Assembly: GCA_008180335.1 (NCBI GenBank)
Contig: VTEF01000001.1
Span: 622,636-686,635 of the forward strand
Direction: 5' to 3'
Length of the DNA stretch: 64,000 nucleotides
From: Priestia megaterium
GTDB lineage: Bacteria > Bacillota > Bacilli > Bacillales > Bacillaceae_H
Notes under the pieces: model-generated
Databases searched by the model: none
The model's input: only the letters and a program-made list of their open reading frames with translations
Told to the model about the DNA's origin: nothing
In this document: in pieces, positions 19,228-28,417 of the stretch
Numbering within the stretch: position 1 is the stretch's first letter
Layout: the number at the start of each line of letters is the position of its first letter
Position numbers and translations under genes: made by a program

Positions 19228-20523
19228 ATGAACAGCAATGAAATATACGTTAGTTTAGACATCGGTACATCCAGTGTGAAAGTAATCATCGGAGAGATGA
19301 GTAACGATTCATTGAATATCATTGGTGTAGGGAATGTTAAATCACACGGACTAAAAAAAGGTTCTATCGTTGATATAGATGCAACAGTTCAATCTATAAG
19401 AAAAGCAGTAGAACAAGCTGAACGAATGGTTGGCATTACAATTAAAAAGGTAGTAGTAGGGATTAGTGGAAATCATGTCTTTTTACAAGACTGTCATGGT
19501 GTTGTAGCTGTATCAAGTGAAAATCGTGAAATTGCAAATGAAGATATTCATCGAGTAATCGATGCTGCTCAAGTCATGTCTATTCCGCCAGATCGTGAAA
19601 TCATTGATGTTATTCCAAAGCAATTTATAGTAGATGGATTAGAAGGGATTAATGACCCTCGTGGCATGATTGGTGTTCGCTTAGAAATGGAAGGTACTAT
19701 CATTACAGGATCTAGAACGGTTTTACATAACTTATTACGCTGTGTAGAAAGAGCCGGTTTAGAAATAAGTGATATATGTTTACAGCCTCTTGCTGCAGGT
19801 TCTATCGCGTTATCTCGTGATGAAAAAAACTTGGGAGTCGCGCTGGTCGATATCGGTGGAGGTTCAACAACTATTGCTATTTTTGATCAAGGTCATCTAA
19901 AAGCAACCAGCGTAGTGGCAGTAGGTGGAGAGCACATAACGAAAGATTTATCAATTGGTCTTCGCACTTCAACAGAAGATGCAGAAGCAATTAAAATTAA
20001 ACATGGACATGCTTTTTATGATCATGCTTCTGAAGAAGAAGTATTTAGCGTGCCGATTATAGGCAGTGATCAACACCAGCAATTTAATCAGCTAGAAATC
20101 TCTGATATTATTGAAGCTAGATTAGAAGAGATTTTAGAGATGATTACACAGGAAGTCAATCGCTTAGGTTTTAAAGATATTCCAGGCGGTTTCGTCTTAA
20201 CTGGTGGTGTTGTTGCAATGCCTGGTATTTTAGAGCTAGCACAAGTTATCTTGAAAAACAATGTACGCATTGCAGTTCCGGATTATATTGGAGTTCGTGA
20301 GCCTCAGTATACAACTGGAGTTGGCTTAATTAAGTTTGCGTACAAGAATGCAAAAATACAAGGGCGAGATATTGGAGCGCCAATTGTTGAAGAACAGGCG
20401 GTAGAAGAAATAGTCAAGACAAAACCACAACCACCACAACAATCGCAACAATCAATTGAAAAGCCGAAAAAGAAAAATGACCAAAATTTAATGAAGAAGT
20501 TTTTTGGATACTTCTTTGATTAA
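19228..20523 (+). CDS. ftsA: Cell division protein FtsA
   Basis: This 431-residue actin-like ATPase tethers FtsZ to the membrane and recruits late divisome proteins. It shows the phosphate-1 motif [11 protein letters not shown] (about residues 9-19), the FtsA-specific 1C subdomain, phosphate-2 [14 protein letters not shown] (about 207-220) and the adenosine motif [12 protein letters not shown] (about 326-337). The C-terminus ends in a basic amphipathic helix ([11 protein letters not shown]) that would bind the membrane, after a Pro/Gln-rich linker. The ATG follows AAAGGAGGTG. ftsZ follows after 41 bases in the same transcript. Confidence 0.97.
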   Translation: MNSNEIYVSLDIGTSSVKVIIGEMSNDSLNIIGVGNVKSHGLKKGSIVDIDATVQSIRKAVEQAERMVGITIKKVVVGISGNHVFLQDCHGVVAVSSENREIANEDIHRVIDAAQVMSIPPDREIIDVIPKQFIVDGLEGINDPRGMIGVRLEMEGTIITGSRTVLHNLLRCVERAGLEISDICLQPLAAGSIALSRDEKNLGVALVDIGGGSTTIAIFDQGHLKATSVVAVGGEHITKDLSIGLRTSTEDAEAIKIKHGHAFYDHASEEEVFSVPIIGSDQHQQFNQLEISDIIEARLEEILEMITQEVNRLGFKDIPGGFVLTGGVVAMPGILELAQVILKNNVRIAVPDYIGVREPQYTTGVGLIKFAYKNAKIQGRDIGAPIVEEQAVEEIVKTKPQPPQQSQQSIEKPKKKNDQNLMKKFFGYFFD

Positions 20524-20564
20524 CGTTACGGATTGGGAATTTCGATGAATTAGGAGGAACTATC

Positions 20565-21719
20565 ATGTTGGAGTTTGATACAAGTGTAGACCAATTAGCG
20601 ACGATTAAAGTAATCGGTGTGGGAGGTGGCGGTAACAATGCCGTTAACCGAATGATTGAACACGGTGTTCAAGGCGTGGAATTCATTGCTGTTAATACAG
20701 ATGCACAAGCATTAAATTTATCAAAGGCTGAAATAAAAATGCAAATCGGCGCTAAGTTAACAAGAGGTCTTGGTGCTGGAGCAAATCCAGAAGTAGGGAA
20801 AAAAGCTGCTGAAGAAAGCAAAGAGCAAATCCAGGAAGCACTAAAAGGTGCTGATATGGTATTTGTAACTGCTGGTATGGGGGGAGGAACTGGAACAGGA
20901 GCAGCACCTGTTATTGCACAAATCGCGAGAGAGTTAGGTGCACTGACTGTAGGTGTTGTGACTCGTCCATTTACATTTGAAGGCCGCAAGCGTTCGACAC
21001 AAGCTGCAGGCGGTATTGCTTCAATGAAAGAAGCGGTAGATACGTTAATTGTAATTCCAAATGACCGTTTACTTGAAATCGTTGACAAAAACACACCGAT
21101 GCTTGAAGCATTCCGTGAAGCAGATAACGTGTTACGTCAAGGTGTTCAGGGTATTTCAGATTTAATCGCTGTACCTGGTTTAATTAACTTAGACTTTGCT
21201 GACGTGAAAACAATCATGTCAAACAAAGGTTCAGCATTAATGGGTATTGGTATTGCAACAGGTGAAAACCGTGCTGCTGAAGCGGCAAAAAAAGCTATTT
21301 CAAGTCCATTGCTTGAAACGTCTATTGATGGAGCTCAAGGCGTTCTTATGAATATTACAGGCGGTACAAACTTAAGCCTTTACGAAGTACAAGAAGCTGC
21401 TGATATTGTTGCTTCTGCGTCAGATCAAGAAGTAAATATGATTTTTGGTTCTGTTATCAACGAAAATTTAAAAGATGAAATTGTTGTTACAGTGATTGCG
21501 ACTGGCTTTAGTGACCAGGACTTATCGCAAGTGAAAACAGGCCGTCCATCATTATCAGCTAATCGTGTGCAACAACAACAACAACCTGTTGCACCGCCAA
21601 AACGTGAAGTAAAGCGTGAAGAGCCTGTTCAACAAGACTATTCTCGTCCATCGCAACCTCAGTCAGAGGATGCGTTAGACATCCCAACATTTTTACGAAA
21701 TCGCAATCGTAGACGATAA
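20565..21719 (+). CDS. ftsZ: Cell division protein FtsZ
   Basis: This 384-residue tubulin-like GTPase forms the cytokinetic ring. It has [15 protein letters not shown] near the N-terminus, the tubulin signature [11 protein letters not shown] (about residues 105-115), the T7-loop region [11 protein letters not shown] and, after a Gln/Pro/Arg-rich linker, the conserved C-terminal peptide [13 protein letters not shown] that binds FtsA and SepF. The ATG follows TTAGGAGGAAC. It ends the dcw cluster, with a strong terminator downstream and the spoIIG operon beyond it. Confidence 0.98.
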   Translation: MLEFDTSVDQLATIKVIGVGGGGNNAVNRMIEHGVQGVEFIAVNTDAQALNLSKAEIKMQIGAKLTRGLGAGANPEVGKKAAEESKEQIQEALKGADMVFVTAGMGGGTGTGAAPVIAQIARELGALTVGVVTRPFTFEGRKRSTQAAGGIASMKEAVDTLIVIPNDRLLEIVDKNTPMLEAFREADNVLRQGVQGISDLIAVPGLINLDFADVKTIMSNKGSALMGIGIATGENRAAEAAKKAISSPLLETSIDGAQGVLMNITGGTNLSLYEVQEAADIVASASDQEVNMIFGSVINENLKDEIVVTVIATGFSDQDLSQVKTGRPSLSANRVQQQQQPVAPPKREVKREEPVQQDYSRPSQPQSEDALDIPTFLRNRNRRR

Positions 21720-21760
21720 GTAAAGTCTTGAACTTTATTGTATATCCTAACTAAAAATTA

Positions 21761-21806
21761 AAAGCGCATTTGTCTCATTAGTGAGGGAAATGTGCTTTTT
21801 TATTTT
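21761..21806 (+). terminator. Rho-independent terminator after ftsZ
   Basis: AAAGCGCATTT pairs with AAATGTGCTTT (one G-U pair) with a TCA/TGA inner pairing, followed by a T-rich run. Confidence 0.88.
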
Positions 21807-21894
21807 TAGAAGTTATAATTGAAAGCCATTTGACAAACAACATGATTGCTGTTGCGACTGTTTTTAACTGCTTGAATCCGTCTTAATAGGAAAG

Positions 21895-21980
21895 TGACAA
21901 ATATCGGATTATTTCCTCAAAAATACTACTCGTTTATCGGCATGAACTGACAGACTTTCTAATAAGATGTACTATATACT
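21895..21980 (+). promoter_or_regulatory. spoIIG promoter with 22-base spacer and Spo0A-like boxes
   Basis: CTGACA (21947-21952) and TATACT (21975-21980) are separated by exactly 22 bases, the abnormal spacing known for the Spo0A-activated B. subtilis spoIIG promoter. A TGACAAA box at 21895-21901 lies about 90 bases before the expected start, matching the known distal 0A site; TATCGGC near 21935 and the -35 region itself could form the proximal site. Boxes and spacing are seen; Spo0A control is inferred from the B. subtilis model. Confidence 0.75.
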
Positions 21981-22026
21981 AATTTTTAACAGAAGAGATT
22001 AAGAGAGAATGGAGAGGTTTAGTACA

Positions 22027-22950
22027 TTGCCAATCTATTTAGATTTAATATGGCTGCTTAATTTCGGGTTGGATGCCATTTTACTAATGTTATGTGCAAC
22101 TGTATTAAAACGAAAGTACAAATGGTGGAGACTTTGTATAGGTGCATTTATTGGATCATTAATTGTGTTACTCATGTTTACACCTTTTTCAAATGTAATG
22201 CTGCATCCAGTTATTAAAATTCTATTTTCAATTTTTATGGTTTTAGTAACGTTTGGTTATAAACGTTTGCGCTTCTTTTTAGAAAACGTATTAACATTCT
22301 ATTTTGCGACATTTGTTGTAGGTGGAGGACTATTAGGTGTTCATTTTTTATTCGATGATCAGTATTTAGTAGTAAATCAAATGGTTGACACACAGTCTCC
22401 TCAGTTTGGAGATCCAATTAGTTGGTTATTTGTATGTATCGGTTTTCCGCTTTTAGTATACTTCTCTAAGGCACGCGTAGACGATTTGAGAATGAAAAAT
22501 ATTACGTTTGATCAGCTAGTTGATGTCACCATTCTAATTAACAATCAAACAATTGAAGTGAGAGGATTAATCGATAGTGGCAATCAGCTAGTTGATCCGT
22601 TAACTAAAACACCTGTTATGATTGTAACGGCCCAGTCAGTAGAACAGATTCTTCCTTCATCTTTATTAGAGCTAAGTAAAAATGTACAGTCATTCTCTCA
22701 TAATGAAGAGATTGAACATGAATGGTATTCGCGCGTTCGTTTTGTTCCTTATCGAAGTGTTGGCCAAGCTAATCAATTGCTTCTTGCTTTAAAGCCGGAC
22801 AGTGTAAAAATTGTTCACCAATCACAAGTAATTGAAGTGAGTAAAGTGCTAGTAGGGATTAGTCACACAACATTATCTGTTGAACAACAATATGAATCTA
22901 TTGTTCATCCGAAGCTATTAGTCGTTGGTGAAGTTAGTTCTGCTTCTTAA
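22027..22950 (+). CDS. spoIIGA: Sporulation sigma-E factor processing peptidase
   Basis: This 307-residue membrane protease has five N-terminal membrane segments (within residues 1-145) and a C-terminal aspartic-protease domain. The motif RGLIDSGNQLVDPLTKTPVM carries the catalytic Asp183, the same position as in B. subtilis. At the sporulation septum it removes the pro-sequence of sigma-E on a signal from SpoIIR. I chose TTG at 22027 (MPIYLDLIW), 9 bases after GGAGAGG and aligned with the B. subtilis start; an in-frame ATG at 22009 lies upstream of that site. sigE, its substrate, follows after 46 bases. Confidence 0.95.
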   Translation: MPIYLDLIWLLNFGLDAILLMLCATVLKRKYKWWRLCIGAFIGSLIVLLMFTPFSNVMLHPVIKILFSIFMVLVTFGYKRLRFFLENVLTFYFATFVVGGGLLGVHFLFDDQYLVVNQMVDTQSPQFGDPISWLFVCIGFPLLVYFSKARVDDLRMKNITFDQLVDVTILINNQTIEVRGLIDSGNQLVDPLTKTPVMIVTAQSVEQILPSSLLELSKNVQSFSHNEEIEHEWYSRVRFVPYRSVGQANQLLLALKPDSVKIVHQSQVIEVSKVLVGISHTTLSVEQQYESIVHPKLLVVGEVSSAS

Positions 22951-22996
22951 TCAACCATTCATGGTGATCATTTCATTATAAAAGGAGGAAATAGCG

Positions 22997-23716
22997 ATGG
23001 CTACATATCGTATTCGTTTACAGCTATGGTGGTATAAGTTGTTAATTAAACTAAAAATAAAAACAGATGAGGTATACTACATTGGAGGAAGTGAAGCTTT
23101 GCCACCTCCATTAACAAAAGACGAAGAAGAAGTGTTATTACAAAAGTTACCTTCAGGTGATGAAGCCGCTCGTTCATTATTAATTGAGCGTAATTTGCGA
23201 TTAGTTGTCTATATCGCGCGCAAGTTTGAAAACACCGGTATTAACATTGAGGATTTAATCAGCATTGGAACAATTGGCTTAATTAAGGCTGTCAATACTT
23301 TTAATCCAGAGAAAAAGATTAAGTTAGCAACTTATGCGTCGAGATGTATAGAAAATGAAATTTTAATGTATTTGCGCCGCAACAATAAAATTCGCTCGGA
23401 AGTATCATTTGATGAACCATTGAATATTGATTGGGATGGAAATGAATTGCTATTATCAGATGTAATGGGTACAGAAGAAGATATTATAACAAAAGACTTA
23501 GAAGCAAATGTTGATCGGAAATTATTGTTAAAAGCCTTACATCAATTAAACGACCGTGAAAAGCAAATCATGGAACTTCGCTTTGGTTTAACAGGTGGAG
23601 AAGAGAAAACGCAAAAAGATGTAGCGGATATGCTCGGGATTTCTCAATCATATATTTCACGATTAGAAAAGAGAATTATTAAACGGTTACGAAAAGAATT
23701 TAACAAAATGGTTTAA
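22997..23716 (+). CDS. sigE: RNA polymerase sporulation sigma factor sigma-E (pro-form)
   Basis: This 239-residue sigma-70 family factor directs the first mother-cell programme. A basic, amphipathic N-terminal pro-sequence of about 27 residues ([15 protein letters not shown]) precedes [15 protein letters not shown], where SpoIIGA should cleave. Region 2 ([39 protein letters not shown]) and region 4 ([37 protein letters not shown]) are nearly identical to those of B. subtilis. The ATG follows AAAGGAGG. It is co-transcribed with spoIIGA, and a terminator separates it from sigG. Confidence 0.98.
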   Translation: MATYRIRLQLWWYKLLIKLKIKTDEVYYIGGSEALPPPLTKDEEEVLLQKLPSGDEAARSLLIERNLRLVVYIARKFENTGINIEDLISIGTIGLIKAVNTFNPEKKIKLATYASRCIENEILMYLRRNNKIRSEVSFDEPLNIDWDGNELLLSDVMGTEEDIITKDLEANVDRKLLLKALHQLNDREKQIMELRFGLTGGEEKTQKDVADMLGISQSYISRLEKRIIKRLRKEFNKMV

Positions 23717-23723
23717 CATGCAG

Positions 23724-23770
23724 AAGCTGTTACAGAAAGGGGTATGACGACTCTTTTGTAACAGCTTTTT
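23724..23770 (+). terminator. Terminator between sigE and sigG
   Basis: A perfect 11-base-pair stem (AAGCTGTTACA with TGTAACAGCTT) with a 22-base loop ends in TTTTT. It would prevent early sigG expression from the spoIIG promoter. Confidence 0.88.
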
Positions 23771-23800
23771 GCGTTGGGAAATTGTCAGAATTTTGAATGT

Positions 23801-23829
23801 GCATATTTTTTCCTTCCAAGGAGATACTG
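23801..23829 (+). promoter_or_regulatory. Putative sigma-F/sigma-G promoter for sigG
   Basis: GCATA (23801-23805) and GGAGATACTG (23820-23829) match the sigma-F consensus boxes (GYATA and GGNNANAHTR) fully, with a 14-base spacer. In B. subtilis sigG is first transcribed by sigma-F in the forespore and then by sigma-G. The transcript would start about 30 bases before sigG. Confidence 0.65.
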
Positions 23830-23865
23830 AACTCAGAACATCATCTCCTGTTAGGAGGGAAAGAG

Positions 23866-24645
23866 TTGACAAGAAATAAAGTAGAAATCTGTGGAGTAGA
23901 TACTTCAAAACTTCCTGTATTAAAAAATGATGAAATGCGCCGTTTATTTAAGCAGATGCAAGCTGGAGATGAAACAGCACGTGAAAAATTAGTAAGTGGA
24001 AACTTACGTCTCGTGTTGAGTGTCATTCAACGATTTAACAATCGTGGAGAATTTGTTGATGACTTGTTTCAAGTTGGCTGCATTGGATTAATGAAGTCCA
24101 TCGATAATTTTGATTTGAGCCAAAATGTAAAATTTTCGACATACGCGGTTCCAATGATTATTGGTGAAATTCGTCGTTATTTGCGAGATAATAATCCAAT
24201 ACGTGTATCTAGATCTTTACGAGACATCGCATATAAAGCTTTGCAAGTAAGAGAGCGTCTCATGAGTGAAACATCTAAAGAGCCAACAGCAGAAGAAATT
24301 TCAAAAGTATTAGAAGTTCCACATGAAGAAATTGTCTTTGCATTAGACGCAATTCAAGATCCTGTTTCGCTATTTGAACCTATTTATAATGATGGCGGAG
24401 ATCCTATCTATGTCATGGATCAACTTAGCGACGAACGCAATCGAGATTCAAATTGGATTGAGGAAATTGCTTTGCAAGAAGGAATGCGTAGATTAAACGA
24501 GCGTGAAAAGCTCATTTTACGTAAGCGGTTCTTTCAAGGGAAAACGCAAATGGAAGTTGCTGAAGAGATTGGTATTTCTCAAGCACAAGTATCACGCTTG
24601 GAAAAAGCTGCTATTAAGCAAATGAATAAAAATATTCAAAGCTAA
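23866..24645 (+). CDS. sigG: RNA polymerase sporulation sigma factor sigma-G
   Basis: This 259-residue sigma factor drives late forespore transcription. It begins with the anti-sigma-contacting segment NKVEICGVDTSKLPVLKN. Region 2 shows NLRLVLSVIQRFNNRG, DLFQVGCIGLMKSIDNFD and KFSTYAVPMIIGEIRRYLRDNN; region 4 shows FFQGKTQMEVAEEIGISQAQVSRLEKAAIKQM. It is nearly identical to B. subtilis sigma-G. The start is TTG at 23866, seven bases after AGGAGGG; the frame stays open upstream to 23797 but that part overlaps the promoter. It has its own promoter and terminator. Confidence 0.98.
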   Translation: MTRNKVEICGVDTSKLPVLKNDEMRRLFKQMQAGDETAREKLVSGNLRLVLSVIQRFNNRGEFVDDLFQVGCIGLMKSIDNFDLSQNVKFSTYAVPMIIGEIRRYLRDNNPIRVSRSLRDIAYKALQVRERLMSETSKEPTAEEISKVLEVPHEEIVFALDAIQDPVSLFEPIYNDGGDPIYVMDQLSDERNRDSNWIEEIALQEGMRRLNEREKLILRKRFFQGKTQMEVAEEIGISQAQVSRLEKAAIKQMNKNIQS

Positions 24646-24679
24646 TGGATTACTTTACTATCTTGGTTATAGACTCACA

Positions 24680-24726
24680 AGCACCGTTTTTACATAGATC
24701 ATGTAAAAGCGGTGTTTTATTTTTTA
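24680..24726 (+). terminator. Rho-independent terminator after sigG
   Basis: CACCG-TTTTACAT pairs with ATGTAAAA-CGGTG around a short loop and is followed by TTTTATTTTTT. Confidence 0.9.
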
Positions 24727-24896
24727 GAAAATCAGGTTTTCCTTCATGAAAATGAAAAAGAAAAACTATATATAATATATCGGTAGGTTAAAAAGCATAA
24801 AGTAAAGCGGATGGAAATCTTGGATAGATAAGAAATAGTTGGTGGCAGAAAATAACTAGAATGAATGTTTAATCATTAAGAATGGGGGAATAACAT

Positions 24897-25151
24897 ATGT
24901 TGAAAATTTCTGAGTTTCAAATGAAAGATGTAGTTAATGTATCTGACGGGAAGCGATTAGGAAATGTAGGAGACATTGATATTGACCTTAATACAGGGAA
25001 AATTCAAGCTGTCATTATTGGAGGAGCTAGAATGCTCGGTTTTTTTGGGAAAGAAGAGGAAATTGTCATTCCATGGCGAAATATCGTAAAGATAGGGTCA
25101 GACGTTATTTTAGTTCGTTATAAAGATGCATATGAACCTGAAGAGAATTAA
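24897..25151 (+). CDS. ylmC: YlmC/YmxH family PRC-barrel protein
   Basis: This 84-residue protein consists of one PRC-barrel-like domain: MKDVVNVSDGKRLGNVGDIDIDLNTGKI, then GKEEEIVIPWRNIVKIGSDVILV. It matches the YlmC/YmxH family of sporulating Firmicutes, whose members are conserved beside sigG; the molecular role is not established. The ATG follows AATGGGGG. The ABC-transporter gene ylmA, which lies between sigG and ylmC in B. subtilis, is missing. ylmD follows after 81 bases with its own likely promoter. Confidence 0.85.
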   Translation: MLKISEFQMKDVVNVSDGKRLGNVGDIDIDLNTGKIQAVIIGGARMLGFFGKEEEIVIPWRNIVKIGSDVILVRYKDAYEPEEN

Positions 25152-25183
25152 TGTATTTTTTGTCAACAGCTATTATTAATCTG

Positions 25184-25192
25184 TGGTACAAT
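25184..25192 (+). promoter_or_regulatory. Putative promoter for the ylmD-sepF genes
   Basis: A TACAAT -10 hexamer (25187-25192) is preceded by TGG, forming an extended -10 about 40 bases before ylmD. TTGTCA upstream is spaced too far (21 bases) for an ordinary -35. Confidence 0.35.
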
Positions 25193-25232
25193 ATGTGAGA
25201 ACAATTGATTAAACGAAGGATGTGTCACATAC

Positions 25233-26057
25233 ATGAATTCTGAACCTTTTAAAAAGAGTCATCATGAATCGTTTATGTGGCTTAGTTCATGGATGGATGA
25301 CAGCGAAAAGCTTGTTGCGGGATTTACGACAAAAAATGGTGGCGTGAGTACGTCTCCTTTTTCTTCATTTAACCTTGGGCTACATGTAAATGATGATGCA
25401 AAAACTGTAATTACTAATAGAGAACACTTAGCAGAAAAATTAAACATGCCGCTCTCTAACTGGGTATGTGCTGAACAGGTACATGGCAACACTATACAAA
25501 AGGTAACAAAAACAGAGCGTGGAAAAGGAATTTATGAGTACGCAGATGGTATTTCAGGTACAGATGGCCTTTACACAAATGAAAGTGATGTTTTGCTAGC
25601 ACTTTGTTATGCTGATTGTGTTCCGCTATACTTTTATGCTCCTAGTCACAATATGATTGGACTTGCTCATGCAGGATGGAAAGGAACGGTAAAGAATATT
25701 GGAGGTCGAATGATTGATTGCTGGGTTAATCAGGAACAGATTCCGGTAGAGGATATTTACGTCACCATTGGTCCTTCAATTGAAGCATGCTGCTATACTG
25801 TAGACAAGCGAGTCATCTCATTTGTCGATGCAATAGCAAAAGATGCGAATGTATATACAGAAGTCAGTACAGGTCAATATGCACTTGATTTAAAACAATT
25901 AAACGCTTACTTATTAAAAAATGCAGGCGTTTTAGACAAACAAATTATCGTTTCATCGTATTGTACAAGCTGTCAGGATGAACTTTTCTTTTCACATCGT
26001 CGGGATCAAGGGAAAACAGGACGAATGTTTAGCTTTATTGGCTTTAAGGAGGACTGA
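25233..26057 (+). CDS. ylmD: Purine nucleoside phosphorylase / YfiH (polyphenol oxidase, PgeF) family protein
   Basis: This 274-residue protein of the YfiH/LACC1 family shows GFTTKNGGVS near residue 28, the Cys motif CYADCVPLYFYAP, LAHAGWKGTVKNIGG, IGPSIEACCYTV and the C-terminal CTSCQDELFFSHRRDQGKTGRM. The zinc ligands are a His and Cys residues within these motifs. Family members have been described as zinc-dependent purine nucleoside phosphorylases and adenosine deaminases; earlier names call it a laccase-like or peptidoglycan-editing factor. Its role in this division-linked cluster is unclear. ylmE follows immediately. Confidence 0.85.
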   Translation: MNSEPFKKSHHESFMWLSSWMDDSEKLVAGFTTKNGGVSTSPFSSFNLGLHVNDDAKTVITNREHLAEKLNMPLSNWVCAEQVHGNTIQKVTKTERGKGIYEYADGISGTDGLYTNESDVLLALCYADCVPLYFYAPSHNMIGLAHAGWKGTVKNIGGRMIDCWVNQEQIPVEDIYVTIGPSIEACCYTVDKRVISFVDAIAKDANVYTEVSTGQYALDLKQLNAYLLKNAGVLDKQIIVSSYCTSCQDELFFSHRRDQGKTGRMFSFIGFKED

Positions 26058-26064
26058 ATACATA

Positions 26065-26748
26065 GTGACAGCTAGCGTATTAGAAAATTTAGAAAAAATT
26101 GAGCAAACCATTTTAGAAACATGTCAAAAAGAAAAGCGCAATCGTGAAGATATTCAAATTATTGCTGTAACGAAGTACGTTTCTATTAATCGTGCTAAGG
26201 AAGCAATTGGGGCTGGAGTGACGCAATTAGGTGAAAATCGTGATGAAGGATTGCTCCAAAAGTATGATATCATTGGAAACGAAGCAACGTGGCATTTTAT
26301 TGGTACGCTACAAACGCGAAAAGTAAAAAATATCATTGATAAAGTAGACTATATCCATTCACTCGATCGTTTATCTTTGGCCAAAGAAATTGATAAACGA
26401 GCTAAACATCGCATAAAATGTTTTATACAAGTAAATGTAGCAGAGGAAGAATCAAAACATGGGCTTTCTGTAGAAGAAGTATTGCCGTTTGTTGAAGCCG
26501 TAAAAGATTTTAGTAATATCGAAATTGTCGGGCTAATGACGATGGCTCCTCATACAGACAATGAACAAGTACTACGAAACTGTTTTAGAACATTAAAACA
26601 ATTACAGGTGCATGTACAAGAACTGTCGCTTTCATATGCGCCATGTACAGAATTATCAATGGGTATGTCAAATGATTATGCAATTGCTATTGAAGAAGGA
26701 GCAACTTTTATTCGATTAGGAACTACATTAGTAGGTTCTGAGTGTTAA
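26065..26748 (+). CDS. ylmE: Pyridoxal 5'-phosphate homeostasis protein (YggS family)
   Basis: This 227-residue PLP-binding protein has the fold-III alanine-racemase-like barrel. The motif IIAVTKYVS carries the cofactor Lys (about residue 37), followed by LGENRDEGL, WHFIGTLQTRKVKN, HSLDRLSLA, CTELSMGMSNDYAIAIEEGATFIRLGTTLVG. Family members buffer PLP and affect amino-acid metabolism; no catalytic activity is established. The start is GTG at 26065, since ylmD ends at 26057 and AAGGAGG lies at 26046-26052; spacing is slightly long. sepF begins 14 bases after it. Confidence 0.88.
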   Translation: MTASVLENLEKIEQTILETCQKEKRNREDIQIIAVTKYVSINRAKEAIGAGVTQLGENRDEGLLQKYDIIGNEATWHFIGTLQTRKVKNIIDKVDYIHSLDRLSLAKEIDKRAKHRIKCFIQVNVAEEESKHGLSVEEVLPFVEAVKDFSNIEIVGLMTMAPHTDNEQVLRNCFRTLKQLQVHVQELSLSYAPCTELSMGMSNDYAIAIEEGATFIRLGTTLVGSEC

Positions 26749-26762
26749 GGAGGTGTAAATAA

Positions 26763-27230
26763 ATGAGTATAAAAAATCGTTTTAAAAGTTTTTTTGCTCT
26801 TGATGACGATACAGAATATGTTGAAGAACGATACGAGCCAGAAGAGTCAGTAACAGAGCCAATCCCCCAACAGCAAAAAGTGCAAAAGCAAGTCAGTCAT
26901 CAGCAACAGCAGCAAAACGTAATTAGCTTACAAAGTGTGCAAAAATCTTCAAAAATGGTGTTATGTGAACCACGTGTTTATGCTGAAGCACAAGAGATTA
27001 CTGACCATTTAAAAAACCGTAAAGTAGTCGTTGTAAACCTGCAACGTATTCAACGAGACCAAGCAATGAGAATCGTCGACTTTTTAAGTGGTACCGTTTA
27101 TGCTTTAGGCGGCGATATTCAAAAAATTGGAACCGACATCTTTTTATGTACACCTGACAACGTAGATGTAAGCGGAAGTATTTCTGATATGCTTACAGAG
27201 CATGAAGCAACGAATGTGAAGAGGTGGTAA
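26763..27230 (+). CDS. sepF: Cell division protein SepF
   Basis: This 155-residue protein has an N-terminal amphipathic membrane-binding helix ([13 protein letters not shown]), an acidic then Gln-rich linker (residues 15-60) and a C-terminal SepF/DUF552 domain ([60 protein letters not shown]). It forms rings, bundles FtsZ and anchors it to the membrane through the FtsZ C-terminal peptide. The ATG follows a perfect AAGGAGGTG. ylmG begins 6 bases after its stop. Confidence 0.95.
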   Translation: MSIKNRFKSFFALDDDTEYVEERYEPEESVTEPIPQQQKVQKQVSHQQQQQNVISLQSVQKSSKMVLCEPRVYAEAQEITDHLKNRKVVVVNLQRIQRDQAMRIVDFLSGTVYALGGDIQKIGTDIFLCTPDNVDVSGSISDMLTEHEATNVKRW

Positions 27231-27236
27231 CCTTTT

Positions 27237-27506
27237 ATGGAAACAGTATTAAGTATTCTATTACAGCTTATTCAAATTTACACGTGGGCGCTCATTATTT
27301 ATATTTTTATGTCATGGGTCCCAGATATCCGTGCATCACGATTTGGCCAAGCACTTGGACGGATTTGTGAGCCATATCTTGAGCCGTTCCGACGGATTAT
27401 TCCACCAATTGGAATGCTTGATCTTTCACCTCTTGTAGCAATTTTAGTTTTGAATTTTGCCCGTGGAGGTTTAATTTCATTGTTTCGAATGCTGGGGTTC
27501 ATTTAA
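27237..27506 (+). CDS. ylmG: YggT family membrane protein YlmG
   Basis: This 89-residue protein has two hydrophobic segments (about residues 3-22 and 60-88) around a conserved central part ([32 protein letters not shown]) typical of the YggT/YlmG family. Homologues are linked to cell division or membrane organisation, but the mechanism is unknown. GAGGTGG at the end of sepF serves as ribosome site. A perfect inverted-repeat terminator begins at its stop codon. Confidence 0.9.
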   Translation: METVLSILLQLIQIYTWALIIYIFMSWVPDIRASRFGQALGRICEPYLEPFRRIIPPIGMLDLSPLVAILVLNFARGGLISLFRMLGFI

Positions 27507-27530
27507 AAGGAATCAGCTGATTCCTTTTTT
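27505..27530 (+). terminator. Rho-independent terminator after ylmG
   Basis: AAAGGAATCAG is followed directly by CTGATTCCTTT, a perfect inverted repeat ending in a T-run. It overlaps the ylmG stop codon. Confidence 0.85.
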
Positions 27531-27559
27531 ACATATCAATGGTAGAGTGGAGATAAAAA

Positions 27560-28333
27560 ATGTCTATTTATCAACATTTTAGGCAGGATGAGCATGCGCT
27601 TATTGACAACGTACTAGAGTGGAAAGAAGAAGTGTTGAGTCAATACAGTCCGAAATTAACGGATTTTTTAGATCCAAGAGAGCAGCAAATTATAGCTGCC
27701 ATTATAGGTACAGAAGGGGATGTGCAAGTTTCGTTTGAAGGTGGACAGTCGTTTGCTGAACGGAAGCGGGCTCTTTTGTATCCTGACTATTATAGACCTG
27801 AACCTTCAGATTTTCAGCTTAAGATGTATGAGGTCAAATACCCAACGAAATTTGTCAAGATTGAGCACCCTCAAGTACTTGGCGCTATGATGTCGCTTGG
27901 AATTCGCCGCTCAAAATTTGGTGATATTTTAATTCAAAGTGATGTTGTTCAATTAATTATTGCTCAAGAAATTTCTGCTTATATTGAAGCGAACTTGCAA
28001 TCAATAGGAAAAGCAAAAGTAACATTAGCAGAGATTGCTGAAACAGAGTTAATTGAAGTAAAAGAAGAACTCATTGAGCAAGTATATACGGTGTCATCCA
28101 TGCGGCTAGATGTCCTGCTATCGACTATTTATAACTTGTCTCGTCAAAAGATACAGCCATTTATTGCTAATGGTGCAGCAAAAGTAAACTTTAAAACGGT
28201 AGAGCAACCTGCTTTTGAGTGTAAAGAAGGTGATGTATTGTCACTTAGAGGTTATGGAAGAAGTAGAATTGTCTCTATGGATGGTAAAACAAAGAAAGAA
28301 AAATGGCGAATCGTTGTTGGAAAACAGAAATAA
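27560..28333 (+). CDS. ylmH: RNA-binding S4-domain protein YlmH (RqcP2)
   Basis: This 257-residue protein has an N-terminal alpha-beta domain (EWKEEVLSQY, FLDPREQQI, KYPTKF, HPQVLGAMMSLGI) and a C-terminal S4 RNA-binding domain (about residues 180-245: MRLDVLLSTIYNLSRQKIQPFIANGAAKVN). In B. subtilis YlmH binds the 50S subunit and can support alanine-tail synthesis in ribosome-associated quality control, the same process as RqcH, encoded at 45918 in this window. The start is ATG with a modest site, GTGGAG. divIVA follows after 84 bases. Confidence 0.9.
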   Translation: MSIYQHFRQDEHALIDNVLEWKEEVLSQYSPKLTDFLDPREQQIIAAIIGTEGDVQVSFEGGQSFAERKRALLYPDYYRPEPSDFQLKMYEVKYPTKFVKIEHPQVLGAMMSLGIRRSKFGDILIQSDVVQLIIAQEISAYIEANLQSIGKAKVTLAEIAETELIEVKEELIEQVYTVSSMRLDVLLSTIYNLSRQKIQPFIANGAAKVNFKTVEQPAFECKEGDVLSLRGYGRSRIVSMDGKTKKEKWRIVVGKQK

Positions 28334-28417
28334 CAAAATTTTCAAGCAGGATAAACACAAAACGTGTCGAATAATCCATTACTAATGATGTAATGAGACA
28401 ACATGGAGGTGGCTTAG

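Noticed and set aside
20669-21094. 141-codon - strand frame within ftsZ
   Set aside because: It is a shadow of the strongly conserved ftsZ reading frame, with no start signals.
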